Source: Actinomycetes bacterium
GTDB lineage: Bacteria > Actinomycetota > Actinomycetes > Propionibacteriales > Propionibacteriaceae
Assembly (NCBI GenBank): GCA_023393755.1
Contig: JAEXCA010000141.1
Location: forward strand, 1 to 24,013
Length of the DNA stretch: 24,013 nucleotides
Direction of reading: 5' to 3'
Below are positions 1-6,414 of the stretch, piece by piece. The position numbers were made by a program, and so were the translations under genes. The notes beneath the pieces were generated by a model, which was given only the letters and a program-made list of their open reading frames with translations, did not search any database and had not been told where the DNA came from. How positions within the stretch are numbered: the stretch's first letter is position 1; every line of letters starts with the position of its first letter.

Positions 1-125
1 GCCAGGGCCAGCGCGAGCGCCGTGGCAGCCATCAGCTGTCGCCGCGCCGCCCGTCCGGCACCGCGCGGCTCCGGTCGCGGGTCGCCGCCCGGTCCGACGG
101 CTCGGCGGGCTGCCGCCAGCGTCAC
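1..125 (-). CDS. 5' end of an unidentified exported or membrane protein (partial)
   Basis: A minus-strand reading frame opens with a GTG at 125-123 that overlaps the TGA of the mycothione reductase gene (GTGA, 4-bp overlap) and stays open to the window edge, giving about 41 residues. The N-terminus is rich in Arg, Pro and Gly. It is followed by RRQLMAATALALALA, a basic patch leading into a hydrophobic run, as expected for a signal or first membrane segment. The alternative ATG at 32-30 would begin right at the hydrophobic stretch. The overlap suggests translational coupling to the upstream gene. Too little is visible to name a family. Confidence 0.45.
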   Translation of the reverse strand, partial: MTLAAARRAVGPGGDPRPEPRGAGRAARRQLMAATALALAL

Positions 126-1507
126 AGCCGCAGCTCCAGCAGGGCGTTCTCGACCACCTCGGTCAACGCCGGGTGAATCCAGTACTGGCCGCGGGCGAGC
201 TGCGGCACGGTTACGCCGAAGCTCATTCCCTGGATCAGCGGCTGCAGCAGGTTCGCCGCATCCGGGCCGAGCACGTGGGCGCCCAGCAGCAGGCCGGTCT
301 CCGGGTCGGCCAGCAGCTTCACGAAGTGGCCGGCGTCCTCCATCGCCCAGCCGTAGGCGACGCTGGCGTAGTCCCGGGTGGCGCTGGCGTACCGCGTCCC
401 CTCCTCGCGGAGGGACTGCTCGGTGGCGCCGACCCAGGCGGCCTGCGGTCCGCTGAACACCGCCTGCGGGACGAACCGGTGGTCGGTCTCGATCAGGTCG
501 TCGGGGTGCAGCAGATTGTGCTGCACCACCCGCATCTCGTGGTTGGCGACGTGCTTGAGCTGGTAGGGCGAGGAGACGTCGCCCAGCGCCCAGATCCCCG
601 CCGCGGTGGTCCGCTGGTGGGCGTCCACCACCACCCGGCCGCGGTCGTCCAGCTCGACTCCGGTGGCGGAGAGGTTGAGGGTGTCGCCGTTCGGCGTCCG
701 GCCGAGCGCGATCAGCACCCGCTCGCCCTCGAAGAAGTACTCCACGCCGTCGGCGTCGACGGTGCCGACCACCACCCCGTGCTGGCTGTGCTCCAGGGAG
801 GCGACGGTCTGGCCGAGCCGGACCGTGACCCGGGCGCTGAGCAGTTCGGTGAACCGCTCGCCGATCGCCTCGTCGGCGGCCCGCAGCAGCCGCGGACCGC
901 GGTTCAGCAGGGTGACCGCGGTGCCGCAGGCGGCGAAGATGTGGGCGAACTCGGTGGCCACCGAGCCACCGCCGACGATCACCAGGCTGCGGGGCAGTTC
1001 GGGCAGCCGCATGATGTCGTCGGAGGTGTGGACGCGCTCGGCCACCGCCGGATCGTCCAGCCCGGGCAGTTCCGGCAGCCAGGGACGCGATCCCGCGGCG
1101 ATCACGAACCGGTCGGCGGTGATCACCTCCTCCTCGCCGATCAGCAGCCGCCGGTTGCCGACGAAGCTCGCGTTCTCCCGGAAGACGGTGATGCCGTCGT
1201 GGCGCTCGCGCTGGTCCTCGGCGGCCTGCGCCGCGGCGTCCACCCGGGCGAAGACCCGGTCGCGCAGGTCGTTCCAGCGGATCGAGACCTCACCCACGTC
1301 CACCCCCAGTGCGGAGGCATGGCGCGCGGACTCGGCCAGTTCGGCCGGGTAGGAGAACATCTTGCTCGGGATGCAGCCGGCGTTCAGGCAGGTGCCCCCG
1401 AACCACGGCGCGCGATCCACGATCGCCACCCGCTGGCCGCGGAAGGCGGAGTTGACCAGCGAGTTCCCGCTGCCGGAGCCGATCACGCAGAGGTCGAAGT
1501 GCTGCAT
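122..1507 (-). CDS. mtr: Mycothione reductase (FAD/NAD(P) disulfide oxidoreductase)
   Basis: A 461-residue flavoprotein of the class I pyridine nucleotide-disulfide reductase family. Such enzymes reduce mycothiol disulfide (mycothione) with NADPH to maintain the cytoplasmic thiol pool of actinomycetes. Visible motifs are the N-terminal FAD dinucleotide fold GSGSGN (10-15), the redox-active pair in GGTCLNAGCIPSK (Cys40, Cys45), a second dinucleotide fold VGGGSVATEF near 178-187, the FAD-binding ALGDV segment, and the C-terminal dimer-interface active-site HPALTE (His445, Glu450). Length and the FWGGTCLNxGCIPSKM-like segment fit mycothione reductase better than lipoamide dehydrogenase or mercuric reductase, but the substrate cannot be proved from sequence alone. 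The ATG at 1507 has no clear ribosome-binding site. A CACAAT -10-like box six bases upstream would fit a leaderless transcript. Confidence 0.85.
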   Translation of the reverse strand: MQHFDLCVIGSGSGNSLVNSAFRGQRVAIVDRAPWFGGTCLNAGCIPSKMFSYPAELAESARHASALGVDVGEVSIRWNDLRDRVFARVDAAAQAAEDQRERHDGITVFRENASFVGNRRLLIGEEEVITADRFVIAAGSRPWLPELPGLDDPAVAERVHTSDDIMRLPELPRSLVIVGGGSVATEFAHIFAACGTAVTLLNRGPRLLRAADEAIGERFTELLSARVTVRLGQTVASLEHSQHGVVVGTVDADGVEYFFEGERVLIALGRTPNGDTLNLSATGVELDDRGRVVVDAHQRTTAAGIWALGDVSSPYQLKHVANHEMRVVQHNLLHPDDLIETDHRFVPQAVFSGPQAAWVGATEQSLREEGTRYASATRDYASVAYGWAMEDAGHFVKLLADPETGLLLGAHVLGPDAANLLQPLIQGMSFGVTVPQLARGQYWIHPALTEVVENALLELRL

Positions 1508-1513
1508 ACCCTG

Positions 1514-1519
1514 ATTGTG
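1514..1519 (-). promoter_or_regulatory. Possible -10 box for leaderless mtr transcript
   Basis: On the minus strand CACAAT is followed by six bases and then the mtr ATG, so transcription would start at or near the start codon. No good -35 box is visible. This is weak single-site evidence. Confidence 0.25.
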
Positions 1520-1560
1520 ACACCTCGGACGAAGCGCCCGTCGACCGGGCCGGCTGACCC

Positions 1561-1576
1561 GGCGCTGCGCGGCGCC
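1561..1576 (-). terminator. Possible hairpin terminator after the response regulator gene
   Basis: GGCGC (1561-1565) and GCGCC (1572-1576) form a 5-bp stem with a 6-nt loop directly beyond the TAG stop of the response regulator. There is no U-tract, and in such GC-rich DNA short hairpins are common by chance. Confidence 0.25.
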
Positions 1577-2191
1577 CTAGATCCAGCCGTGTTCCCGGGC
1601 GATCCGGACCGCCTCGTGGCGGGTGGAGGCCTCCAGCTTGCCCATCGCCGAGCTGAGGTAGTTGCGGACCGTCCCTGGTGACAGCGAGACCCGGCGGGCG
1701 ATCTCCTCGACCGGGGCGCCGTCCTCGGCGGCGTCCAGGACGTCGGCCTCCCGTGGGGTGAGGGGCGAGTCTCCGGCGGCGATGGCGTCCGCGGCGAGCT
1801 GGGGGTCGACGTAACGTCCGCCGGCGTGGACGGTGCGGATCACCTGCGCGAGCGCGGCCCCGGAGGTGGTCTTGGGCAGGAAGCCGCGGACGCCCTGGGC
1901 GAGGGCCTGCTTGAGGTGGCCGGGCAGGCCGTGGCTGGTGACGATCACGCAGGCGCAGGCGGGCAACTCGGTGGCGCAGGCGGCGGCCACCTCCACGCCG
2001 GAGAGGCCGGGCATCTGCAGGTCGAGCACCGCCACGTCCGGCCTTCGCTGGCGCAGCACGGCGAGTGCCTCGTCGCCGGAGGCGGCCTGGCCGACCACCT
2101 CGATGTCGCCGGTCAGGCCGAGCAGCGAGACCAGCGCCTCCCGGATCAGGTGCTCGTCCTCGGCCACCACCACCCGGATCATGTCGGTCAT
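1577..2191 (-). CDS. NarL/LuxR-family two-component response regulator
   Basis: A 204-residue DNA-binding response regulator, last gene of the ABC transporter/two-component operon. The N-terminal receiver domain (about 5-120) has the acidic pocket Glu11-Asp12, the phospho-acceptor Asp57 in VLDLQMPG, Thr85 and the conserved Lys107. The C-terminal LuxR-type helix-turn-helix (about 140-200) contains LTPREADVL and VEEIARRVSLSPGTVRNYL. Its ATG overlaps the kinase TGA (ATGA), so the two are translationally coupled cognate partners. A second in-frame ATG at codon 4 is possible. By family precedent it controls the adjacent ABC exporter. The first ten codons are duplicated upstream of that exporter (5631-5679), which also has a dyad that could be its operator. 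Signal and target are unknown. Confidence 0.9.
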   Translation of the reverse strand: MTDMIRVVVAEDEHLIREALVSLLGLTGDIEVVGQAASGDEALAVLRQRRPDVAVLDLQMPGLSGVEVAAACATELPACACVIVTSHGLPGHLKQALAQGVRGFLPKTTSGAALAQVIRTVHAGGRYVDPQLAADAIAAGDSPLTPREADVLDAAEDGAPVEEIARRVSLSPGTVRNYLSSAMGKLEASTRHEAVRIAREHGWI

Positions 2192-3435
2192 GACTGCGAT
2201 CCTGCCGTGTCGAGCCGGGCCAGCGCGTCGGCGTCCACCCGGGCGGTCAGGATCCAGCGGCCGTCACGGGGCTGGGAACCGAGGGTGCCGCCGACCTCGT
2301 CCAGCCGCTCGGAGAGCCCGGCCAGGCCGGAGCCGGTGGCGGGTGGGTCGGCGGGCGCCCCGTCGTTGGTGATCGTGAGGGTGACGCCGGCGTCGTCCCT
2401 GGTGAGGGCGAGTTGGACGGTGGTCGCGCTGGCGTGCCGCAGCACGTTCGTGGTGCCTTCCCGGACCACCCAGGCCAGGGAGCGCGCCACCGCGGGCGGC
2501 AGCGGACCGGCCTCGGTGATCGTGGTGACGGCGATCCCAGCCGATTCCAGCAACGATCGTGCGCCGGCCAACTCGCCGGCCAGGTCGGTCTCCCGGTAGC
2601 CCCGGACCAGGCTGCGCAGTTCGTCCAGCGCCTCGGTGGCGATCAGCTGCACCTCGCGCATCGTGGCGGCAGCCTCGGGCTGGCCGCGGTCGGCCTGGGC
2701 GGCCCCCAGTTCGGCCTTGAGCGCGACCGCCGACAACGTGCGGCCGAGGACATCGTGCAGGTCACGGGAGAACCGGAGCCGCTCCTCGGCCACGGCCAGC
2801 CGGGCGCTGCTGTGCCGGAGCCGATCGAGCTCCTTGGTGGTGCGCAGCATGTTCAGCAACATGGAGTTCATCCCCACCCACATCACCGTCCACACCACGG
2901 TGGGGATCGCCATGGCGATCCACCCGACATCGGTCTGCGAAACCGGCGCGGCGGCCACGCAGATCACCGCGAGACCCACCGCCGTCGCGTAGCAGGCCGC
3001 CCGCCCCCGGGTGAGCCCGAACACCGGGTAGGCCAGCGACGCGGCGAGGATCGACATGAGCAGCGGATCGACGAACCAGATGCCGTCCGGTGCCGGTGGG
3101 ATCAGGAAGGACGCCAGAACGCAGGTCAGCACCGAGCCCGCCACCCACACCACCGTGGCGAGTCGTTGCCTGGCCGGAGCGAGGAAGAGTCGGTCCCAGC
3201 CGCTCGGACCGAGGTCGCCACCGATCCGCAGCCCGGTGTGCAACACCACCAGCCCCGCCCACAAGGCGATCAGGCTGGCCAGAATGCTACTGATCGCGGC
3301 CCCGGCCAGCTCAGGCCGCCGGTGCATCCCGAAGGCGTAGATCGCCAGCAACAGCGGAATCGTCCACAGCCCCCAGTGCAACGACTGGAGGGTGTACCGC
3401 TCCGTCCGGGCGATCCCCGCGGTGAGGTTGGTCAT
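2188..3435 (-). CDS. NarL-type sensor histidine kinase (HisKA_3)
   Basis: A 415-residue membrane sensor kinase. The N-terminal half has several hydrophobic segments (about 22-38, 46-66, 92-113, 122-140, 146-164, 170-196) with little extracytoplasmic sequence, typical of intramembrane-sensing kinases linked to exporters. The dimerisation/phosphoacceptor segment RFSRDLHDVLGRTLS carries His227. The ATPase domain shows REGTTNVLRHA (Asn330) and the glycine box GSGLAGLSERL. The open frame continues upstream to 4197 through the repeat and the permease gene. I place the start at 3435 because of AGAGGA six bases before that ATG and because the protein begins naturally there. The stop overlaps the regulator ATG. 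A 30-bp repeat array lies in the 302 bp between permease and kinase, which may weaken coupling with the transporter genes. Confidence 0.85.
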   Translation of the reverse strand: MTNLTAGIARTERYTLQSLHWGLWTIPLLLAIYAFGMHRRPELAGAAISSILASLIALWAGLVVLHTGLRIGGDLGPSGWDRLFLAPARQRLATVVWVAGSVLTCVLASFLIPPAPDGIWFVDPLLMSILAASLAYPVFGLTRGRAACYATAVGLAVICVAAAPVSQTDVGWIAMAIPTVVWTVMWVGMNSMLLNMLRTTKELDRLRHSSARLAVAEERLRFSRDLHDVLGRTLSAVALKAELGAAQADRGQPEAAATMREVQLIATEALDELRSLVRGYRETDLAGELAGARSLLESAGIAVTTITEAGPLPPAVARSLAWVVREGTTNVLRHASATTVQLALTRDDAGVTLTITNDGAPADPPATGSGLAGLSERLDEVGGTLGSQPRDGRWILTARVDADALARLDTAGSQS

Positions 3436-3472
3436 CGTGCATCCTCTGATCGTCTGCCTCGAGGCTAGCTGT

Positions 3473-3682
3473 GTGGACCGGGGGACGGTTCCCTGGCCCA
3501 GAGTGGACCGGGGGACGGTTCCCTGGCTCACAGTGGACCGGGGGACGGTTCCCTGGCTCACAGTGGACCGGAGAACCGTCCCCTGGCTCACAGTGGACCG
3601 GAGAACCGTCCCCTGGCTCACAGTGGACCGGAGAACCGTCCCCTGGTCCACAGTGGACCGGAGAACCGTCCCCCGGTCCGCC
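3473..3682. repeat. 7 x 30-bp tandem repeat with flipped core
   Basis: Seven 30-bp units begin with GTGGACCG at 3473, 3503, 3533, 3563, 3593, 3623 and 3653. Units 1-3 carry the core GGGGACGGTTCCC. Units 4-7 carry GGAGAACCGTCCCC, essentially its reverse complement, while the flanks GTGGACC and CTGG(C/T)(T/C)CACA keep the same orientation throughout. Each core is a small imperfect hairpin (GGGA-CGGT-TCCC). The array fills most of the 302-bp non-coding gap between permease stop (3738) and kinase start (3435). Direct tandem units without spacers rule out CRISPR. The same core recurs at 11254-11355. Confidence 0.95.
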
Positions 3683-3691
3683 GCTCCACGG

Positions 3692-3724
3692 CCAAGGTCT
3701 GTCCGCGCGTCCCAAGGTCTGTCC
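3692..3724. repeat. Direct doublet of CCAAGGTCTGTCC
   Basis: CCAAGGTCTGTCC occurs at 3692-3704 and 3712-3724, exactly 20 bp apart, between the permease stop codon and the 30-bp array. Read on the minus strand it is GGACAGACCTTGG, which resembles the GGGGACGG core of the neighbouring array in its first half. It may be a second REP-like family member or a regulatory doublet. Confidence 0.8.
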
Positions 3725-3737
3725 TCCTGTTCCAGGG

Positions 3738-4532
3738 TCAGGAGCGGGGGTCCCAGCGGACGCTGCGCAGGCCGAGGTAGATGCCCAGCGCCGTCCAGAG
3801 CACCAGTGGCAGCACCATCCAGCCGGCGGCCAGCAGGGCGTCGCCGACGCCGTCCGCGGGCGTCCCCGCTGGAGTCACACCGGTGTGGGCGAAGACCAGC
3901 AGATCGACCACCGGGGTCATCGGCAACCAGTGCGCCAGCCGCTCGACCGGGTCGGGCAGGGCGGCCAGCGGGATGGAGAAGCCGGAGAGCAGGATCGAGA
4001 TCAGCATCAGCGGCATGGTGGTCAGCTGGGCGGATTCCACCGTCCTGGTCCAGGTGGCGCTCCACACCGCCAGCGCGGTCCAGGCGGAGGCGCCGCCCAG
4101 CACGGCCAGCAGCAGCGCCCAGGGGTGGGTGAGCGGGGCGCCCAGCAGCATGCCGGCACCGAGACCGATCCCGGCCTGGATGACCAGCAGCACCCACAGC
4201 GGAACGGCGGGGGCGAGCAGGATCTCCCAGGGAGTCGGTTCACCGGAGAGCAGCCGCTTCAGCACCAGCTGCTCGCGACGTCCGACCAGCGAGGTCACCA
4301 GGGTGTAGTAGACGACGAACAGCAGCCCGGTGCAGAGCAGCATGATGCCCAGCGTGACGCCGAGGAACTCCCGGTCGAGGCTGATCCCGCTGAACGCGAA
4401 GGCCATCAGGAAGGGCAGCACGACGGCGATGAACACCGCGGTCCTGTTCCGCAGCAGGATGGTGGTCTCGGCGCGCACCAGGGCGAGGAAGCGGCCAGTA
4501 GTGGGACGGACGGGGGCGGTCTGCGTGGTCAT
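3738..4532 (-). CDS. ABC-2 type transporter permease
   Basis: A 264-residue integral membrane protein of the ABC-2 family, the membrane half of the exporter energised by the ATPase encoded just upstream. It has about six hydrophobic segments: FIAVVLPFLMAFAFSG, then VTLGIMLLCTGLLFVVYYTLVT, LLAPAVPLWVLLVIQAGIG, WALLLAVLGGASAWTALAVW, TTMPLMLISILLSGF and a C-terminal WMVLPLVLWTALGIYLGL. The cytoplasmic N-terminus with an RAETTILLRNR amphipathic stretch is typical of the family. The ATG overlaps the ATPase TGA (ATGA). Drug, peptide or lipid export are all possible. A two-component system in the same operon suggests inducible export of an antimicrobial or membrane-active compound (inference). Confidence 0.87.
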   Translation of the reverse strand: MTTQTAPVRPTTGRFLALVRAETTILLRNRTAVFIAVVLPFLMAFAFSGISLDREFLGVTLGIMLLCTGLLFVVYYTLVTSLVGRREQLVLKRLLSGEPTPWEILLAPAVPLWVLLVIQAGIGLGAGMLLGAPLTHPWALLLAVLGGASAWTALAVWSATWTRTVESAQLTTMPLMLISILLSGFSIPLAALPDPVERLAHWLPMTPVVDLLVFAHTGVTPAGTPADGVGDALLAAGWMVLPLVLWTALGIYLGLRSVRWDPRS

Positions 4533-5515
4533 CGGAGCTCCTCGGTGTCGGCGATGGAAAGGAAGACCTGCTCCAGCGAGGCGGAGCGGGCCTCCAGGGC
4601 GGCGAGCTGGGTGTCGCCGGCCCAGGTCAGGACGCGGCGCAGCGTGTCCTGCAGGGTGTGGGTGGTGATGGTGACGGTGTCGGACGCGGTCACGTCCGCG
4701 CCCGGCACGTCCAGCTCGGTCAGCGAGAGACCTTGCGGACGGACGAAGCTGATCCGGGCCGGCGCGTCGGCGACGATCTCGGCCCGCGTCCCCTCGACCG
4801 CCACCACGCCGTCGTGCATGATGGCGATCCGGTCGGCGAGCTGCTCGGCCTCCTCCAGGTAGTGGGTGGTCAGCAACACCGAGGTGCCGGCGGCCACCCG
4901 CGCCCGGACCAGCTCCCAGATCGCCCGGCGGCTCTCCGGGTCGAGACCGGTGGTCGGCTCGTCCAGAATCAACAGTTCGGGATCGCCCATCAGGGCCAGC
5001 GCGATGTCCAGCCGGCGTCGCTCGCCACCGGAGAGCTTGGCGATCTCGACCTCGGCGCGGCCGGCGAGCGCGACCGCGTCCACCAGGTCGGCCCAGGGCA
5101 GCGGCCGGCTGAGGGTGGCATGCCAGGTGCGGGCCATCTCGGCCACGGTGAGGCTGGGCGGGAAGCCGGAGCTCTGCAGCACCACGCCGGTGCGATGGCG
5201 GACCAGGCGCCGCTCGGCGACCGGGTCGTGGCCGAACACCCGAATGCTGCCACCGCTGGGGCTGGCCAGGCCTTCGACCAGTTCAACGGTCGAGGTCTTG
5301 CCGGCGCCGTTGGTGCCGAGCAGGGCGAACAGCTCGCCCCGTCCGACCCTCAGATCGACGCCGCGGACGGCGTCGAACCACTCGACCGGGACGCGGCGTC
5401 CGGTGAGCAGGTTCCACCGGTACCGGGTGGGATAGCGGCGCCGGACGCCGGAGAGGGTCAGCACCTCGGCGGTGTCCCGGGCTTGGGCGACGGGGTTGAT
5501 GGCGGTTGCTGTCAT
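4529..5515 (-). CDS. ABC transporter ATP-binding protein (drug/lipid exporter type)
   Basis: A 328-residue nucleotide-binding subunit of an ABC-2 exporter. Motifs in order are Walker A GTNGAGKT (67-74), Q-loop VVLQSSGFP, signature LSGGERRRLDIALAL, Walker B ELLILDEPTTGLDPES and H-switch LLTTHYLEEAEQLAD. The C-terminal about 90 residues form the extension usual in NatA/DrrA-like ATPases and end in LEQVFLSIADTEELR. It is the first gene of the ATPase-permease-kinase-regulator operon. GAGAGGG lies upstream of the ATG. The upstream region (5516-5783) holds a TGACA-type dyad and hairpin that could regulate the operon. A stretch before Walker A (RYPTRYRWNLLTGRRVPVEWF) is an insertion longer than in many relatives. 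Confidence 0.92.
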   Translation of the reverse strand: MTATAINPVAQARDTAEVLTLSGVRRRYPTRYRWNLLTGRRVPVEWFDAVRGVDLRVGRGELFALLGTNGAGKTSTVELVEGLASPSGGSIRVFGHDPVAERRLVRHRTGVVLQSSGFPPSLTVAEMARTWHATLSRPLPWADLVDAVALAGRAEVEIAKLSGGERRRLDIALALMGDPELLILDEPTTGLDPESRRAIWELVRARVAAGTSVLLTTHYLEEAEQLADRIAIMHDGVVAVEGTRAEIVADAPARISFVRPQGLSLTELDVPGADVTASDTVTITTHTLQDTLRRVLTWAGDTQLAALEARSASLEQVFLSIADTEELR

Positions 5516-5595
5516 GCCTCAACCCTCTCGGGGAGACCGCGTCGCCCGTAGTGGGAGAGGTCATCGGCTGAGGTGCAGAGCACATCGCCAGACCA

Positions 5596-5607
5596 TGACA
5601 AATGTCA
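5596..5607. promoter_or_regulatory. Perfect dyad TGACA-AA-TGTCA, candidate operator
   Basis: TGACAAATGTCA is an exact 12-bp palindrome about 80 bp upstream of the ABC ATPase start, in the expected position for a regulator site of that operon. NarL-family regulators bind inverted repeats of this size, so the operon's own regulator is the natural candidate (inference). A chance palindrome cannot be excluded. Confidence 0.4.
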
Positions 5608-5608
5608 C

Positions 5609-5626
5609 CCGCCAGAAACCTGGCGG
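5609..5626. other. 7-bp hairpin next to the dyad
   Basis: CCGCCAG (5609-5615), loop AAAC and CTGGCGG (5620-5626) form a perfect 7-bp stem one base from the TGACA dyad and five bases from the 49-bp duplication. It could terminate minus-strand transcription entering from the relic region or be part of the breakpoint. It has no U-tract. Confidence 0.45.
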
Positions 5627-5630
5627 CCGG

Positions 5631-5679
5631 CGGCCACCACCACCCGGATCATGTCGGTCATGACTGCGATCCTGCCGTG
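5631..5679 (-). repeat. 49-bp exact copy of the kinase/response-regulator junction
   Basis: These 49 bases are identical to 2161-2209 in the same orientation, and identity stops abruptly on both sides. The original spans the last codons of the sensor kinase, the ATGA overlap and the first codons of the response regulator. In the copy the regulator frame starts at the ATG at 5661, runs ten regulator-matching codons into unrelated sequence and stops at 5605 (18 codons in total). It is a relic of gene duplication or rearrangement of this operon, not a gene. Confidence 0.95.
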
Positions 5680-5783
5680 GGCTGTTTTGTCACCGGCGAT
5701 GGGCTGTTTGCGACCAACTTTGAGATGATTCCGAACAAAAAGTCCTAGATTTCACGCTAAGTGCTCCGGCCGGAGGGACCGCG

Positions 5784-6158
5784 ATGATCAATCAGGTAAC
5801 CGCCGACGGCAACGGACGAATCGGGCGCGTCCTGATCAACCAGCAATTGCAGGAGCACGGCCTGCCACCGGTGATCGTCCGCGCAAGGAACCGCGACTCG
5901 GACTACTACCCGCTGTTCACCCGCTATGCCCTCACCGACGATCACTCCGGCATGACCCGGCTCCTCGCCCTCCTGCTGCAGGAATCACTGCACAAGCGAA
6001 TCGCCCTGATCACCGGCCGAGGCACCATCCCACTGTCGCAGTGGGCGAGAACCGTCGGTGTCGCTCCGAACCTGGCCGCGAACCAGGCCAGGCGCCAGAC
6101 CATCCCGGCCTTCCGGCTACGCAATCGCTGGATGATCGCCGAGGAGTACCGGCCCTAG
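5784..6158 (+). CDS. Truncated Fic-family protein (C-terminal part), probable relic
   Basis: A 124-residue plus-strand frame beginning with the second half of the Fic signature, DGNGRIGR at residues 8-15. Fic enzymes transfer AMP or other nucleotide moieties onto target proteins and need the HPFx(D/E)GNGR histidine. Here that position is Gln4, so the catalytic His and the whole N-terminal Fic core are missing. The rest matches the usual C-terminal tail of Fic proteins with an HTH: PPVIVRARNRDSDYYPLF, LLQESLHKRIALI and an HTH-like end with ARRQTIPAFR. In-frame upstream codons reach a stop at 5721 without restoring a Fic core. GGAGGG seven bases before the ATG means it might still be translated. 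It lies beside the 49-bp duplication and AT-richer DNA, consistent with a breakpoint. Confidence 0.65.
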   Translation: MINQVTADGNGRIGRVLINQQLQEHGLPPVIVRARNRDSDYYPLFTRYALTDDHSGMTRLLALLLQESLHKRIALITGRGTIPLSQWARTVGVAPNLAANQARRQTIPAFRLRNRWMIAEEYRP

Positions 6159-6414
6159 GGTTCCGGCCATCCTCCGGGTTTGCCGATCCGCATCAGCGCA
6201 TCCGCACCGCATATGCCGGGCCCCCCAGGACCCGCGACCCGACGGCGCACATTGTCACCGCTTATCGGCACTCATCCAGCCCTCAGAAGCGGCGTAGATG
6301 TGCGATGGTGTGGCCGGCCGGCTGACCGGATAGTGATATGCGGCGCGGATGTGCGTGGCGGAGACCGGCCCATCCCTGGATCCCGGCGAAACAGTGCTGG
6401 CCGTGCGGGCGACC
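6159..6414. other. Non-coding gap with degenerate direct repeats
   Basis: No convincing gene is visible. Two imperfect direct duplications can be seen. CCCTGGATCCCGGCG at 6374 starts a 31-bp segment matching 6413-6443, the 3' end of ccsA, in 25 of 31 positions. GCGGCG(TA/CG)GATGTGCG occurs at about 6291 and 6340. The gap separates the convergent fic relic and ccsA; no strong terminator was found. Confidence 0.55.

Noticed and set aside
3473..3682. CRISPR array
   Set aside because: Units are contiguous 30-bp repeats without unique spacers, and no cas gene is nearby.
3471..3700. Repeat protein encoded on the plus strand by the 30-bp array (WTGGRFPGSQ units)
   Set aside because: 30 bp is divisible by three so every frame stays open. 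There is no ribosome-binding site, and the frame continues antisense through the permease.
3436..4197. Extension of the sensor kinase frame to 4197 (669 residues)
   Set aside because: The extra part reads through the 30-bp array and out of frame through the permease gene. A ribosome-binding site and natural N-terminus exist at 3435.
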